Positions 8,211 to 15,701 of a stretch of 33,485 bases of DNA are shown in pieces. The stretch spans positions 1 through 33,485 of the IMG/VR virus record IMGVR_UViG_3300035698_029652, one strand, 5' to 3'. Each line of letters opens with the position of its first letter. Positions within the stretch are counted from its first letter, which is position 1. This stretch comes from a virus. A program made the position numbers and the translations under genes. The notes below the pieces were generated by a model. That model saw only the letters and a program-made list of their open reading frames with translations. It was not told the DNA's origin and did no database searches.

Positions 8211-9008
8211 ATGGAAAAAACTATAGAAAAAACAAGAATTGTTTATGTAGCAATCTTTGTAGTTGTCGTATTATATGGTCTATGTATCTATAATAAAACG
8301 GAAATTAAACGGTTAACAAATGACAACAAAAGTTTAGTATTGTGTAATAAAGAAAATTTATCTTTCATAGATAAGTTAAAAATAAACGATGAAGCTTATA
8401 AAAAAGATCTTAAAGATTTAATAGAATTAAGAACTGATTATGCCGAATTAGAAGGTCAAAAACAATTTTTCCAGATTAGAAGTTTTATATTTAAGACGAT
8501 ATCAAACAATTCTAGAAAAGAAAAAGAAGAAGACTTTTGGTCTAACCTAACAACTTATAGAGATTATGAATTAAAACAAAAAAAGATTCTCTTAGCTTTG
8601 TCTATAACAGAGGTCGAAAGTGGTTTTAAAAACGTAGTTTCCCCTACAGATGATCATGGATATTTTCAAATAAATAAAATTACTCTCTTGCGTTTAATGA
8701 ACCAAGTAAGTGGAATTGATAATAGGGGTTTAAGCAAAAAGAAAATTATAAAGAAGTTTATGAATAATTTTACCTTTCAAGTTATTTGCCTTAATAGATA
8801 TTTAGATGAAACATTGAAAATAACAAAAAACCCTTATCACATATTTCGTCTTTATAATTGTGGGTTACGTATAAGTGAAAAAGGTTGTCACGATTATTCT
8901 AAAAAAGCTTTAAAGGTTTATTTAAAATATTTAGATAAACTAGGTAATAAAAATTTGAATAAAGAAATAGAACTATATAACCTTAAGAGTTATTCGGAGA
9001 AGAAGTAA
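8211..9008 (+). CDS. Membrane-anchored lytic transglycosylase (SLT-like)
   Basis: The protein is expected to cleave glycan strands of peptidoglycan. Residues 10-27 form one hydrophobic transmembrane or signal-anchor segment, followed by a helical linker. The SLT/goose-lysozyme-type core comes next: SITEVESGF with probable catalytic E136, GYFQIN (150-155, matching the family GLMQI motif) and LYNCG (214-218, matching the family YN-G motif). An anchor plus this enzyme fits lysis or cell-wall opening during infection; a virion role is also possible. The stop shares a base with the next start (TAATG), indicating coupling. No holin or spanin was recognised nearby. Confidence 0.78.
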   Translation: MEKTIEKTRIVYVAIFVVVVLYGLCIYNKTEIKRLTNDNKSLVLCNKENLSFIDKLKINDEAYKKDLKDLIELRTDYAELEGQKQFFQIRSFIFKTISNNSRKEKEEDFWSNLTTYRDYELKQKKILLALSITEVESGFKNVVSPTDDHGYFQINKITLLRLMNQVSGIDNRGLSKKKIIKKFMNNFTFQVICLNRYLDETLKITKNPYHIFRLYNCGLRISEKGCHDYSKKALKVYLKYLDKLGNKNLNKEIELYNLKSYSEKK

Positions 9009-9652
9009 TGAAGTTAGAAATAGATATAAGTCTATTAGATAATGACTTTAAAAGAACTATAATTGATGATAAGGAAAGAAATAAATTAATAAGAGATACA
9101 GAAAAAATAATAAGACGGTCTCCTGAATATAGAAGATATATAAAATATCTTCTAACTGAAGTGAATATAAAAAAATGTAGCTTCTTGAAGAATATAGATA
9201 AGGATGATGATATCACAATTGAGTTTCACCATTATCCTTTTAGTCTGTATGATTTAGTTGAGATAGTGCTAATAAAATCTATCGCTGAAAAGAAGACAGT
9301 GAAGTTTAATACGTTTGAATTAGCAAACGAAGTAATGTTCATTCATTTTCAAAATTTAGTTGGTCTAGTGCCTTTAACAAAAACTTTACATCAATTAGCT
9401 CATCAGAATGCTTTAAGAATACCATTCTACAAAGTATATGGAAAGGTTAAAGAATTTGTAGAGAAATATGGTGATTACTTTACAGAAGAACTCATTATAA
9501 GTTATACTGAGGCTTCTAGAAAAGATAAGGGGATAGAAAAACTAGAGAACAAAGAAATATTAGATACGTCTGATAGAATAGAAATAGAACATAAAGGAAA
9601 GTTAACTTGGAAGAATATCAAATTATTAGTTAATACAGAGGAGAAAAATTAG
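9008..9652 (+). CDS. Histidine-motif protein, HNH-like pattern, function uncertain
   Basis: The product has 214 residues with EFHHYP (72-77) and, 45 residues later, GLVPLTKTLHQLAH (119-132). The spacing HH-xP ... VPL-xxxx-H-xxx-H resembles the HNH/beta-beta-alpha-metal nuclease pattern, so a metal-binding or nuclease-like fold is possible, but the zinc-knuckle cysteines of many HNH enzymes are absent. It starts within the stop of the transglycosylase gene (TAATG) and ends one base before the next start, so the three genes 8211-10211 form a compact unit. It is not flanked by split genes or introns, which argues against a homing endonuclease. Confidence 0.6.
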   Translation: MKLEIDISLLDNDFKRTIIDDKERNKLIRDTEKIIRRSPEYRRYIKYLLTEVNIKKCSFLKNIDKDDDITIEFHHYPFSLYDLVEIVLIKSIAEKKTVKFNTFELANEVMFIHFQNLVGLVPLTKTLHQLAHQNALRIPFYKVYGKVKEFVEKYGDYFTEELIISYTEASRKDKGIEKLENKEILDTSDRIEIEHKGKLTWKNIKLLVNTEEKN

Positions 9653-9653
9653 T

Positions 9654-10211
9654 ATGTTTAATTTTTTAGAAATATTGCCAGAAGGATTTTGGGTTTCGTT
9701 TCGTCTTGCTTTTAATCAATCAGTGTTTTTATTAAATATTTTATTCTTTATAATATTTTATTTATTACATAAGAAAAGAGAAAGACAAGTTAAAGAAATG
9801 GAAAAAGAAATCTTTACTGGTGTGGAATTAAAAACAAAATATATGAAACTTTTTAAAGAAATGGATCATTCTAAATTATTTAGTGTAATCGATAAAATGA
9901 TAGAAAGTAATATTGTTTCTTATTTCAAAATAAATATAAAGGTTGAAGATAATAAAGACAAAAATTTGTTTAAAGATACAGAATTAGAAAAATATTCTGC
10001 AGAAATTTATAGTGAACTTTATCAAAACTTTTCTCATGAATTTTTATCTTTGATTGGCTTCTATATAGAACGTTCAAAGATTGAAGATTTCTTACTCAGT
10101 AGAGTTTTTATGAGAGTTTTGTTTATAATGAAGGGTTTTAATGAAAAAGAATTGAAAAGTTACTTTACTAGAGAAGTAGCTGAAGCTATTGAAAGTAGCA
10201 GAGAAAAGTAA
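9654..10211 (+). CDS. Unknown single-pass membrane protein
   Basis: The gene encodes 185 residues with one hydrophobic segment near 23-39 (VFLLNILFFIIFYLL), followed at once by positive residues HKKRER, giving an N-out/C-in prediction. The rest is a charged helical domain. ATG 9654 has GAGGAG 8 or so bases upstream inside the preceding gene's end. It could work with the transglycosylase two genes upstream, but no holin or spanin signature supports that. A strong terminator follows directly. Confidence 0.68.
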   Translation: MFNFLEILPEGFWVSFRLAFNQSVFLLNILFFIIFYLLHKKRERQVKEMEKEIFTGVELKTKYMKLFKEMDHSKLFSVIDKMIESNIVSYFKINIKVEDNKDKNLFKDTELEKYSAEIYSELYQNFSHEFLSLIGFYIERSKIEDFLLSRVFMRVLFIMKGFNEKELKSYFTREVAEAIESSREK

Positions 10212-10217
10212 TAAATT

Positions 10218-10256
10218 CCCCTAATACCTGTTTGGTATTAGGGGTTATTTTTTTTT
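10218..10256 (+). terminator. Strong Rho-independent terminator
   Basis: CCCCTAATACC (10218-10228) pairs perfectly with GGTATTAGGGG (10234-10244) around TGTTT and is followed by TTATTTTTTTTT. It ends the rightward run and separates it from the convergent leftward genes. Confidence 0.92.
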
Positions 10257-10839
10257 AATCTTTTAAGCTTGATATTGCCTTCCTTATTAATTTAGTTCTC
10301 ATTTCGTAGTCTTCAATTTCATCCAAACTTGAAAAGTTATTTTCTTCAAGGATACTAACGAAGTTTACTTCTATTATTGGATTCTCTGAAGCTAAGTCAA
10401 GAAATTCTCTATGAAGAGCTTCACTCATTAGTTTATGTGATAAAGAAGGTTTCTTCTTTGGTGGCTCGTCTTTATCATTAGTTCTTTTCTTTTCTTTCGT
10501 CCAACTTCTTTCTATATGACCAAAGAATTCAGCCTTCTCTTTAGGTGTAAACTTCTTAATAGACTCTTTTTTAAATTTCTTTTTATATTCTTCTAACTTT
10601 GCTACAAAGAATTGCTTGTATTCGTCTCTAGTCCAAGTCTTTTCAACTTGTTTAGAGAAACCTTCTCTTTCTTTTTTTGTTAGTTCTTTAATTGACTTCT
10701 TACCAAGTTTCTTTAAATAAGAAGCTAACTCTTTTTTCCAGAATTTGTTATAAGCGGTTTCTGTCAGAAGAGAAATGGTTTCCATCATAGCTTCTGATAA
10801 AGAAACATTGTTATATTTTTTCACGTTTACATCTATCAT
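10255..10839 (-). CDS. Unknown protein with two tandem 38-residue repeats
   Basis: The protein has 194 residues. Residues 33-70 and 77-114 align without gaps: each starts with F-W/F, has a basic helix, a KKSIKELT or KESIKKFT turn, a KE(R/K) helix and ends in a TWT or SWT. This is a 44-residue period of an alpha-helical module. A lysine/proline-rich linker and a separate helical C-terminal region follow. It is the last gene of the leftward protease unit, 25 bases after its neighbour, with AGGAG before ATG 10839. Context suggests a head or assembly role; function is not known. Confidence 0.72.
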   Translation of the reverse strand: MIDVNVKKYNNVSLSEAMMETISLLTETAYNKFWKKELASYLKKLGKKSIKELTKKEREGFSKQVEKTWTRDEYKQFFVAKLEEYKKKFKKESIKKFTPKEKAEFFGHIERSWTKEKKRTNDKDEPPKKKPSLSHKLMSEALHREFLDLASENPIIEVNFVSILEENNFSSLDEIEDYEMRTKLIRKAISSLKD

Positions 10840-10864
10840 CTTTCTTTTCTCCTGTTATTTTAGT

Positions 10865-11620
10865 TTAATCATGGAACATTCTTCTTCTATGACGTGATTT
10901 CCAATAGTTCTTATCGAACTTTTCTATGATCTCAGCTCTCTTATCAGCCATACCTTCAAATAAATCAAGATTTAATTCAAGGCTTCCGAAGGCTGTACTT
11001 ATAGTAGAATAATTTTTTCTTATATTATAGATTGCGTCTTTAACATCTATTAAAGCTAAATTATAAAATTCTTCTTCAAGAGCAGGATCTATAGTAAAAA
11101 AATTCTCATCTTGCATTACCATTAGTTCTACTAAGAAAGCATTAGCACCTGATTTAGAATGACCTCTCGGATATATTTCAACTATATTAGGAGCAAAATA
11201 TCCCCAGGTTAAAGGTTGATCAAATGCTGAAGCTAAATCATTGAATAATTGTACATCAATTAAAGAACGACTTCCTGATATTGGAAAATTAGAACTATAA
11301 AAAGAAACATTACTAGAACCACTTCTCGCACCAATTGCAGGATTATATTGATTAGAACCTATGACTCTTGTAACGCCCATTATTTTACCAGCTTCTATAA
11401 CATCTTTAGGAATTCTAAATTTACCTCTAACACCTGTTTCATTATCAGGATTAGTTGCACTTACAAGTGTCTTTATTAGAGCAGGGTAGTATTTAGAAAA
11501 CGTTTTTAAACTAACAGTTCTAATCGTTCTTAGAATATAGTTATGGGTTATTTCTAAAGGAGTGTTTGTAGCTCCTAAATCTCTATGTATTCTTTCTAAA
11601 AGCTTTGTAGGATTAAGCAT
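10865..11620 (-). CDS. Probable virion structural protein (head-tail connector or neck candidate)
   Basis: The product has 251 residues. The N-terminal helical part (RIHRDLGA...TRTVSLKTFSKYYP-like pattern, residues 9-45) and the rich aromatic, ordered middle resemble neck or connector proteins of large myoviruses, but I cannot name the family. The C-terminal part ends with a very basic KSRHRRR stretch. Its ribosome binding site GGGGAGA overlaps the end of the protease gene, so it is translationally linked to the protease. Placement between protease and repeat protein supports a head-assembly role. Confidence in the gene is high; confidence in the role is low. Confidence 0.7.
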   Translation of the reverse strand: MLNPTKLLERIHRDLGATNTPLEITHNYILRTIRTVSLKTFSKYYPALIKTLVSATNPDNETGVRGKFRIPKDVIEAGKIMGVTRVIGSNQYNPAIGARSGSSNVSFYSSNFPISGSRSLIDVQLFNDLASAFDQPLTWGYFAPNIVEIYPRGHSKSGANAFLVELMVMQDENFFTIDPALEEEFYNLALIDVKDAIYNIRKNYSTISTAFGSLELNLDLFEGMADKRAEIIEKFDKNYWKSRHRRRMFHD

Positions 11621-11621
11621 A

Positions 11622-12449
11622 TTATCTCCCCATGTCTCTCATGTATTTTAAGTATTGTTGATTAGACCTAAGAAGTTTTTCAGGTTTAATAGCAATACCA
11701 ATTTTATCTGTTTGAAGGATTATCATGTTAGCACTTTCATTAAAGAATAAAGAAGACTTAGTAAGATCGATTTCCATTTCATTATGTATTACTTTAAAGT
11801 TTTCTGATTCATTTAAACTTTTAATTAACATATCTTCTGAAATTGGAACTATCATTGATTCACTTAAACAGTCGTTTGAACCGTTATGATACATAGCTAA
11901 ATTAGCTTGTTCTCTAATAACGTATTTCTGATAAGCGATTTTATGACTTGGAAAAACCACCCAATCATAGGTAAGTATTCTAAGACCCATTTGTACGTCA
12001 ATCTTATTTCCGTCTTTTTTAATCGGACCAGCTCCTCTCATTGAGTATGCTGTTTGAGTTCCACCCTTAACAATCTCGTCTCTCATTGTTTTACCAATAT
12101 CAAAATGAGTTGTTTCTATATCAGCTTCAATTGTTTCATCTAAAACATAATATTCTAAAATTTTATGTGACGCATTATTTAAGTCCAACGCCATCTGTCT
12201 ACTAAGATTAGGTTCCATTGGATGACCGCATTCACCATACCAAGACTTTCTTTCTTTAAGTTCTTTAATATGAGGTTGCTGTAAGGCTTCAGTTAAAACT
12301 TCTTTAGAATATTTACGAAAATTTCTGTTTCTTACATAATCCTGAAGGGTTATTCTTAATTTAACAGAATCCTTGTTTTGTTCTAAAATTTGATGTTCAT
12401 GCAAACCACTGTTTTCGTTAAAAATCATTGCAATAATATCTCTATCCAT
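11622..12449 (-). CDS. Prohead maturation protease (T4 gp21-like)
   Basis: The protein probably trims scaffold and capsid precursors inside the prohead. The HK97/herpes-type assemblin fold is suggested by ECGHP with H76 and by AYSMRGAG with nucleophile S136, the same His...Ser arrangement as phage prohead proteases, with QQPHIKEL and WYGE before them and a VFPSHKIAY segment after. Length (275 residues) fits the family. ATG 12449 has GGAG 8 bases before it. It is divergent from the acidic protein and capsid genes, and a TATAAATA box lies about 20 bases upstream on its strand. A possible self-processing site (L-T-E followed by A, residues 52-55) is visible. Confidence 0.82.
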   Translation of the reverse strand: MDRDIIAMIFNENSGLHEHQILEQNKDSVKLRITLQDYVRNRNFRKYSKEVLTEALQQPHIKELKERKSWYGECGHPMEPNLSRQMALDLNNASHKILEYYVLDETIEADIETTHFDIGKTMRDEIVKGGTQTAYSMRGAGPIKKDGNKIDVQMGLRILTYDWVVFPSHKIAYQKYVIREQANLAMYHNGSNDCLSESMIVPISEDMLIKSLNESENFKVIHNEMEIDLTKSSLFFNESANMIILQTDKIGIAIKPEKLLRSNQQYLKYMRDMGR

Positions 12450-12469
12450 TGTATTACTCCTTTTAAAAA

Positions 12470-12477
12470 TATTTATA
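12470..12477 (-). promoter_or_regulatory. Late-type promoter box TATAAATA for the protease unit
   Basis: Reading leftward, TATAAATA (T4 late consensus) is followed by TTTTTAAAAGGAG, leaving room for a start site and a ribosome binding site before ATG 12449. It lies in a very AT-rich divergent region, so chance occurrence cannot be excluded. Confidence 0.45.
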
Positions 12478-12498
12478 ATTTATAATTATGTTTATCAA

Positions 12499-12517
12499 TA
12501 TAAAACATTATAATAAA
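12499..12517 (+). promoter_or_regulatory. Candidate promoter for the acidic protein gene
   Basis: TATAAAAC (12499-12506) overlaps ACATTATAATAAA (12505-12517). The latter 13-mer recurs exactly at 20448-20460, before the tail sheath gene. No clear -35 box is seen. Confidence 0.35.
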
Positions 12518-12543
12518 AAATAATTATTTACGGAGAAGATAGC

Positions 12544-13221
12544 ATGTTTTTAAATAATCTTAGTAAAAAAGAAAAAGAAGAAGAACTTAAAAAGAAAAAA
12601 CTTCTTTTAGAAGCAGAAGATAAAGAAGAAGATAATCCTGATGCTGAAGAAGGTGAAAACGAAGAGCTCCCAGAAGAAGATCCAGAAGATGATGTAGAAC
12701 CAGAACCAGAAGCAGACCCAGAAGAAGGTGAAAACGAAGAGCTTCCAGAAGAAGATCCAGAAGCAGACCCAGAACTAGATGTGGATCCAGAAGCAGATGG
12801 GGAAGTAGATCCAGATGTAGATCCAAATGAAGACGCAGAAGGTGAAGACGATGGATTAGGGGAAGAAGAAGAGGAAGAGGTTGATCCTGAAATAGCAGAA
12901 AAGGAAAAGCAGAAAAAGATAATTTTATTTAACAAGTTTGATAAACTTTTAGATGGAATTAATATACTATTAATAAAATTAAATGATACTAGTTCAGACG
13001 AAATCTTAAATAATGAGACTTCTTCTAAAACATATAATTATATAAAAGACTCAGCTGAAAGTCTTAAACTCATAATTAAAAAAGTGATGATAGAAAAAAT
13101 TAAAATTGGAAGTTATGAAGAAGTTTATAAATATTTTGTTGATATAAAAGCACAAACTAAAAGTTGTATTGAACTTTTTATCAATTTATTTGAGAACGAA
13201 GGCGAGAAGGTTAAAAAATAA
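12544..13221 (+). CDS. Highly acidic protein, candidate prohead scaffold or core protein
   Basis: The protein has 225 residues. After a short lysine/leucine-rich start, residues 25-118 are almost wholly Glu, Asp, Pro and Gly, with a 14-residue unit EEGENEELPEEDPE occurring twice. The C-terminal 100 residues form a leucine/isoleucine/lysine-rich helical domain. An acidic, low-complexity protein between the prohead protease and the capsid gene fits a scaffold or core protein such as T4 gp67, but no sequence homology is visible to me. ATG 12544 has GGAGAAG upstream. The opposite strand shows long open serine-rich frames here, which are shadows of the GAA/GAC-rich codons. Confidence 0.72.
   Translation: MFLNNLSKKEKEEELKKKKLLLEAEDKEEDNPDAEEGENEELPEEDPEDDVEPEPEADPEEGENEELPEEDPEADPELDVDPEADGEVDPDVDPNEDAEGEDDGLGEEEEEEVDPEIAEKEKQKKIILFNKFDKLLDGINILLIKLNDTSSDEILNNETSSKTYNYIKDSAESLKLIIKKVMIEKIKIGSYEEVYKYFVDIKAQTKSCIELFINLFENEGEKVKK
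12646..12763 (+). repeat. Imperfect 43-base direct repeat inside the acidic gene
   Basis: 12646-12688 and 12721-12763 match at 42 of 43 positions (one C/T difference), 75 bases apart, in frame. It duplicates the EEGENEELPEEDPE protein unit and could expand or contract by recombination without breaking the frame. Confidence 0.85.
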
Positions 13222-13272
13222 GTTTTAACACAGAACAAAAAAATTAATAGTAAAAATGCACTATGTTTGGTT

Positions 13273-13280
13273 TATAAATC
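13273..13280 (+). promoter_or_regulatory. Late-type promoter box TATAAATC before the capsid gene
   Basis: TATAAATC differs by one base from the T4 late consensus and ends 20 bases before ATG 13301. A start site about 6 bases downstream would leave the AAGGAG ribosome binding site (13288-13293) in the leader. Confidence 0.45.
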
Positions 13281-13300
13281 TAATTTAAGGAGACTTAAAA

Positions 13301-15031
13301 ATGGGAATCACTTACAAAAAGACTACCGTATCCGCACCGCAGAATTCAACTGCAAAGCAGATTAAAGGTGTCTACGATCATTTCTTAGCTGAAGGAATAA
13401 AACTAATGGACACATTAGGTTATCACTCAGTTATGACAGAAGCAGGACTTTTCGAAACATACAAAAATATGCTTTCAGAAGGTTTTGAAGACGCAAACGA
13501 AAAAGCTATCTTTGAAAAGATGCTTATGAACGAACAGGAAGATTACATCAGTGAAGGTGTTAGTATTGGTAATGTTGATCTTCTTGCTCCTATCCGTGGT
13601 ATGATGCTTCGTCAGTATCTTCCTAAACTTGTTGTTAAAGACACTTACCCGATTGAGGCTGTAGAACAACCACATTTCGAGATTTCTTACTACGAACAAT
13701 ATTTTGAGGACGTTGACGGTAATAGAACTAACTTTAAAGATTATTTTAAGTCTTTCTATACAGAGAACAAAGATCCTAGAAATCTTCCTCCTGTTTATGC
13801 AAAGCTTATTCCTCTTACATGTTTCATTAGCGGTTTTGACATTATTTATGGAAAGAATGCTGCAGGTGCTGCACCTAGTGATCTTCCTGGTGATTGGGCT
13901 GATGCAACAACAGTTGCTAAATCTTCATTAACTAATAAAGTTGTTGTTAACAAGGTTTCTATGGACCTTGGCGATGGTGCGGCTCCTGGAGACGTTGGAA
14001 CAATACTTGAAGTAACAGTTAATAAGAAAATTGACTTCAGAGACAACATTGCTTTAGAAGTTGCTGATGAAGATGGAAATACAGATTTCCTCTTTGGTAA
14101 GATTAATAGAAAGAACGGAATGATTACACTTGCGTCAGCTAATGGTGCTCTTGGTGTTGGTAACGGCGTTCCTGTTATAACTCAGATTGCTTTCACAGCT
14201 TATGTAAATAACAAGTGGAATGAGATTGAGACTGGTAACATCGGTTTCGAGATCACAAAGGACGATTACTCTGTACCTGAAGGCGAACACATCAATTCTA
14301 ATATGAATATTGAAGATGTTAAAGACATGAAAGCTATGTGGAACATCGATTCAACTCTTAGAGTTATTGAAATGATGACTGACTTCTTTGCTAGAAAGGT
14401 TGAGTACGAAGGTTGGAAGTTTGCTGTTGACTCTTGGGTTAATAATAATCTTTCTGCAGCTGGTTACTTTGGTACTTTCGATGTACAACCTCCAAGTGCT
14501 TTCGCTGGAAAACCTACTGAGTGGAGAACTGAGCTTACTCGTCTGATTAATTATGTAACAAGTACAATAATGAATCATACAGATTGGCCTGGTGTTACCA
14601 TGGTTCTTGTAGGTAATATCCTTGATCTCGAACTCCTTACAAATCCAACTTGGACATTTGTAGGACAGAACGCAGAGAGAAGTGGATCTAATGTAAGTTA
14701 TAACCTTGGAAACTTCCGTGGCAGCACTGGAATGAATTACAAGCTTGTTTCTTCAAGTAACATCCCACAGGGTGAAATCAGAATGATGGTTTATCCGACT
14801 GGTGATGACGATTATAAAACATATACTTTCTATACTTATAGCTTTGACGTTGTAAGTGATAATAGTTACAGAAATCCGACTCATCAGAATGTACCAAACA
14901 TCATGATGACTAAGCGTTATACTTTCGAAGAATTTACTCCTGTTCAGGGACTTTTCCAGATTATTAATAATGATCTTTCTAACCTCAGTGGATATCAGCC
15001 TCTTCAGGTCGATAATATTGAGACTCCGTAA
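13301..15031 (+). CDS. Major capsid protein (HK97-fold, T4-like group)
   Basis: The product is the main head shell protein, 576 residues. The identification rests on its position after protease and acidic gene, and on overall appearance: a helical N-terminal prosequence, then LLAPIRGMMLRQYLPKL near 94-110 and long beta-rich domains typical of T4-type capsid proteins. Several T4-type cleavage sequences (I/L-x-E before G) occur in the first 90 residues; the best is ISE at 83-85 before GVSIGN, which would remove an 85-residue propeptide. Codons are richer in GC and C-ending triplets than neighbours, consistent with high expression. Start ATG has an AAGGAGA site. A very strong terminator follows. 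Confidence 0.85.
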   Translation: MGITYKKTTVSAPQNSTAKQIKGVYDHFLAEGIKLMDTLGYHSVMTEAGLFETYKNMLSEGFEDANEKAIFEKMLMNEQEDYISEGVSIGNVDLLAPIRGMMLRQYLPKLVVKDTYPIEAVEQPHFEISYYEQYFEDVDGNRTNFKDYFKSFYTENKDPRNLPPVYAKLIPLTCFISGFDIIYGKNAAGAAPSDLPGDWADATTVAKSSLTNKVVVNKVSMDLGDGAAPGDVGTILEVTVNKKIDFRDNIALEVADEDGNTDFLFGKINRKNGMITLASANGALGVGNGVPVITQIAFTAYVNNKWNEIETGNIGFEITKDDYSVPEGEHINSNMNIEDVKDMKAMWNIDSTLRVIEMMTDFFARKVEYEGWKFAVDSWVNNNLSAAGYFGTFDVQPPSAFAGKPTEWRTELTRLINYVTSTIMNHTDWPGVTMVLVGNILDLELLTNPTWTFVGQNAERSGSNVSYNLGNFRGSTGMNYKLVSSSNIPQGEIRMMVYPTGDDDYKTYTFYTYSFDVVSDNSYRNPTHQNVPNIMMTKRYTFEEFTPVQGLFQIINNDLSNLSGYQPLQVDNIETP

Positions 15032-15063
15032 TTTCTTATTAGTTAATGTTTGATGAATTAAAA

Positions 15064-15105
15064 ACCCCTATATCTTCGGATATAGGGGGTTCTTTCTTTT
15101 TTCTT
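15064..15105 (+). terminator. Strong UUCG-tetraloop terminator after the capsid gene
   Basis: ACCCCTATATC (15064-15074) pairs with GATATAGGGG (15079-15088) closing a TTCG loop, followed by TTCTTTCTTTTTTC. It is one of the most stable hairpins of the window. Confidence 0.92.
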
Positions 15106-15131
15106 ATTAATATTTTTTAACAAATTCTTAA

Positions 15132-15139
15132 TATAAATA
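15132..15139 (+). promoter_or_regulatory. Late-type promoter box TATAAATA before the terminase gene
   Basis: An exact match to the T4 late consensus lies 16 bases before ATG 15156. The leader would be very short, with the ribosome binding site AAGGGA close to the start site. Confidence 0.4.
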
Positions 15140-15155
15140 ATATAAGGGAAAGCTA

Positions 15156-15701
15156 ATGGGTGTACGTAATAAGGCGGAAACAAAAGAAATTTTAAAAAAG
15201 TCTGGTGTATACGATTTAATAAAAGAGAGAGAAAAAAAGAAAAAAATACGAAGAAAGGAGTTTGTTAAAAAGAAAAAAAGTGATTCCAAACTACTAAAAG
15301 AAGAAGCTAAGAAGGCGATGAGTGATGTTTCTTATCTAGCAGAAAAAGTAAAAAGCGTTAAGAAAAAGAAAGGGGTAAAATATTTTATTCATATTGGTAC
15401 GACCAATACAAGTGCTTTAAAACTTAGTAAACGACTTAAGAAGATGGGCGTTAAGAATAATAAGTTCTTTCTAGCTCTGTACGATAAAAAATTAGCAGAT
15501 GTTAATCCCTTCAGTGATAAATTAGGAGACGAGACTAAACTTAGAATACATAATGAAATAAGAATTAATCCTTGGTATTACTACAGAGAAATATTTAGAA
15601 TACCAGAACCAGGTGGTAATACACGTTTTATTTTTGATATTGGAAATATAAGTCAATTATATATTCAACATGCAAATTTAAATCAGATTAAAGAACAGCC
15701 T
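15156..15701 (+). CDS. Terminase large subunit, exon 1
   Basis: This exon encodes residues 1-182 of the DNA-packaging motor ATPase/nuclease. The first 70 residues are lysine-rich and helical. NPWYYYREIFRIPEPGG near 146-162 matches the adenine-binding region before Walker A in T4 gp17-type terminases. The last codon before the splice site is CCT (15699-15701), proline. Without splicing the frame ends at TGA 15720-15722 after six unrelated residues, giving a truncated, inactive product. Joined to exon 2 (16202) the frame continues as proline then RQTGKT. ATG 15156 is preceded by AAGGGA. Confidence 0.88.

Noticed and set aside
9008-9652. Free-standing homing endonuclease
   Set aside because: The His pattern is HNH-like, but the gene is in a coupled operon, not beside an intron or a split gene, and lacks zinc-knuckle cysteines.
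12528-12935. Long serine-rich open frame on the minus strand (and a leucine/histidine-rich one at 12587-12826)
   Set aside because: Both are antisense shadows of the Glu/Asp/Pro repeat codons of the acidic gene; no ribosome binding site or normal protein composition.
13475-14578. Several open frames inside the capsid gene on both strands
   Set aside because: They are alternative-frame shadows of a clearly coding gene with strong codon bias.
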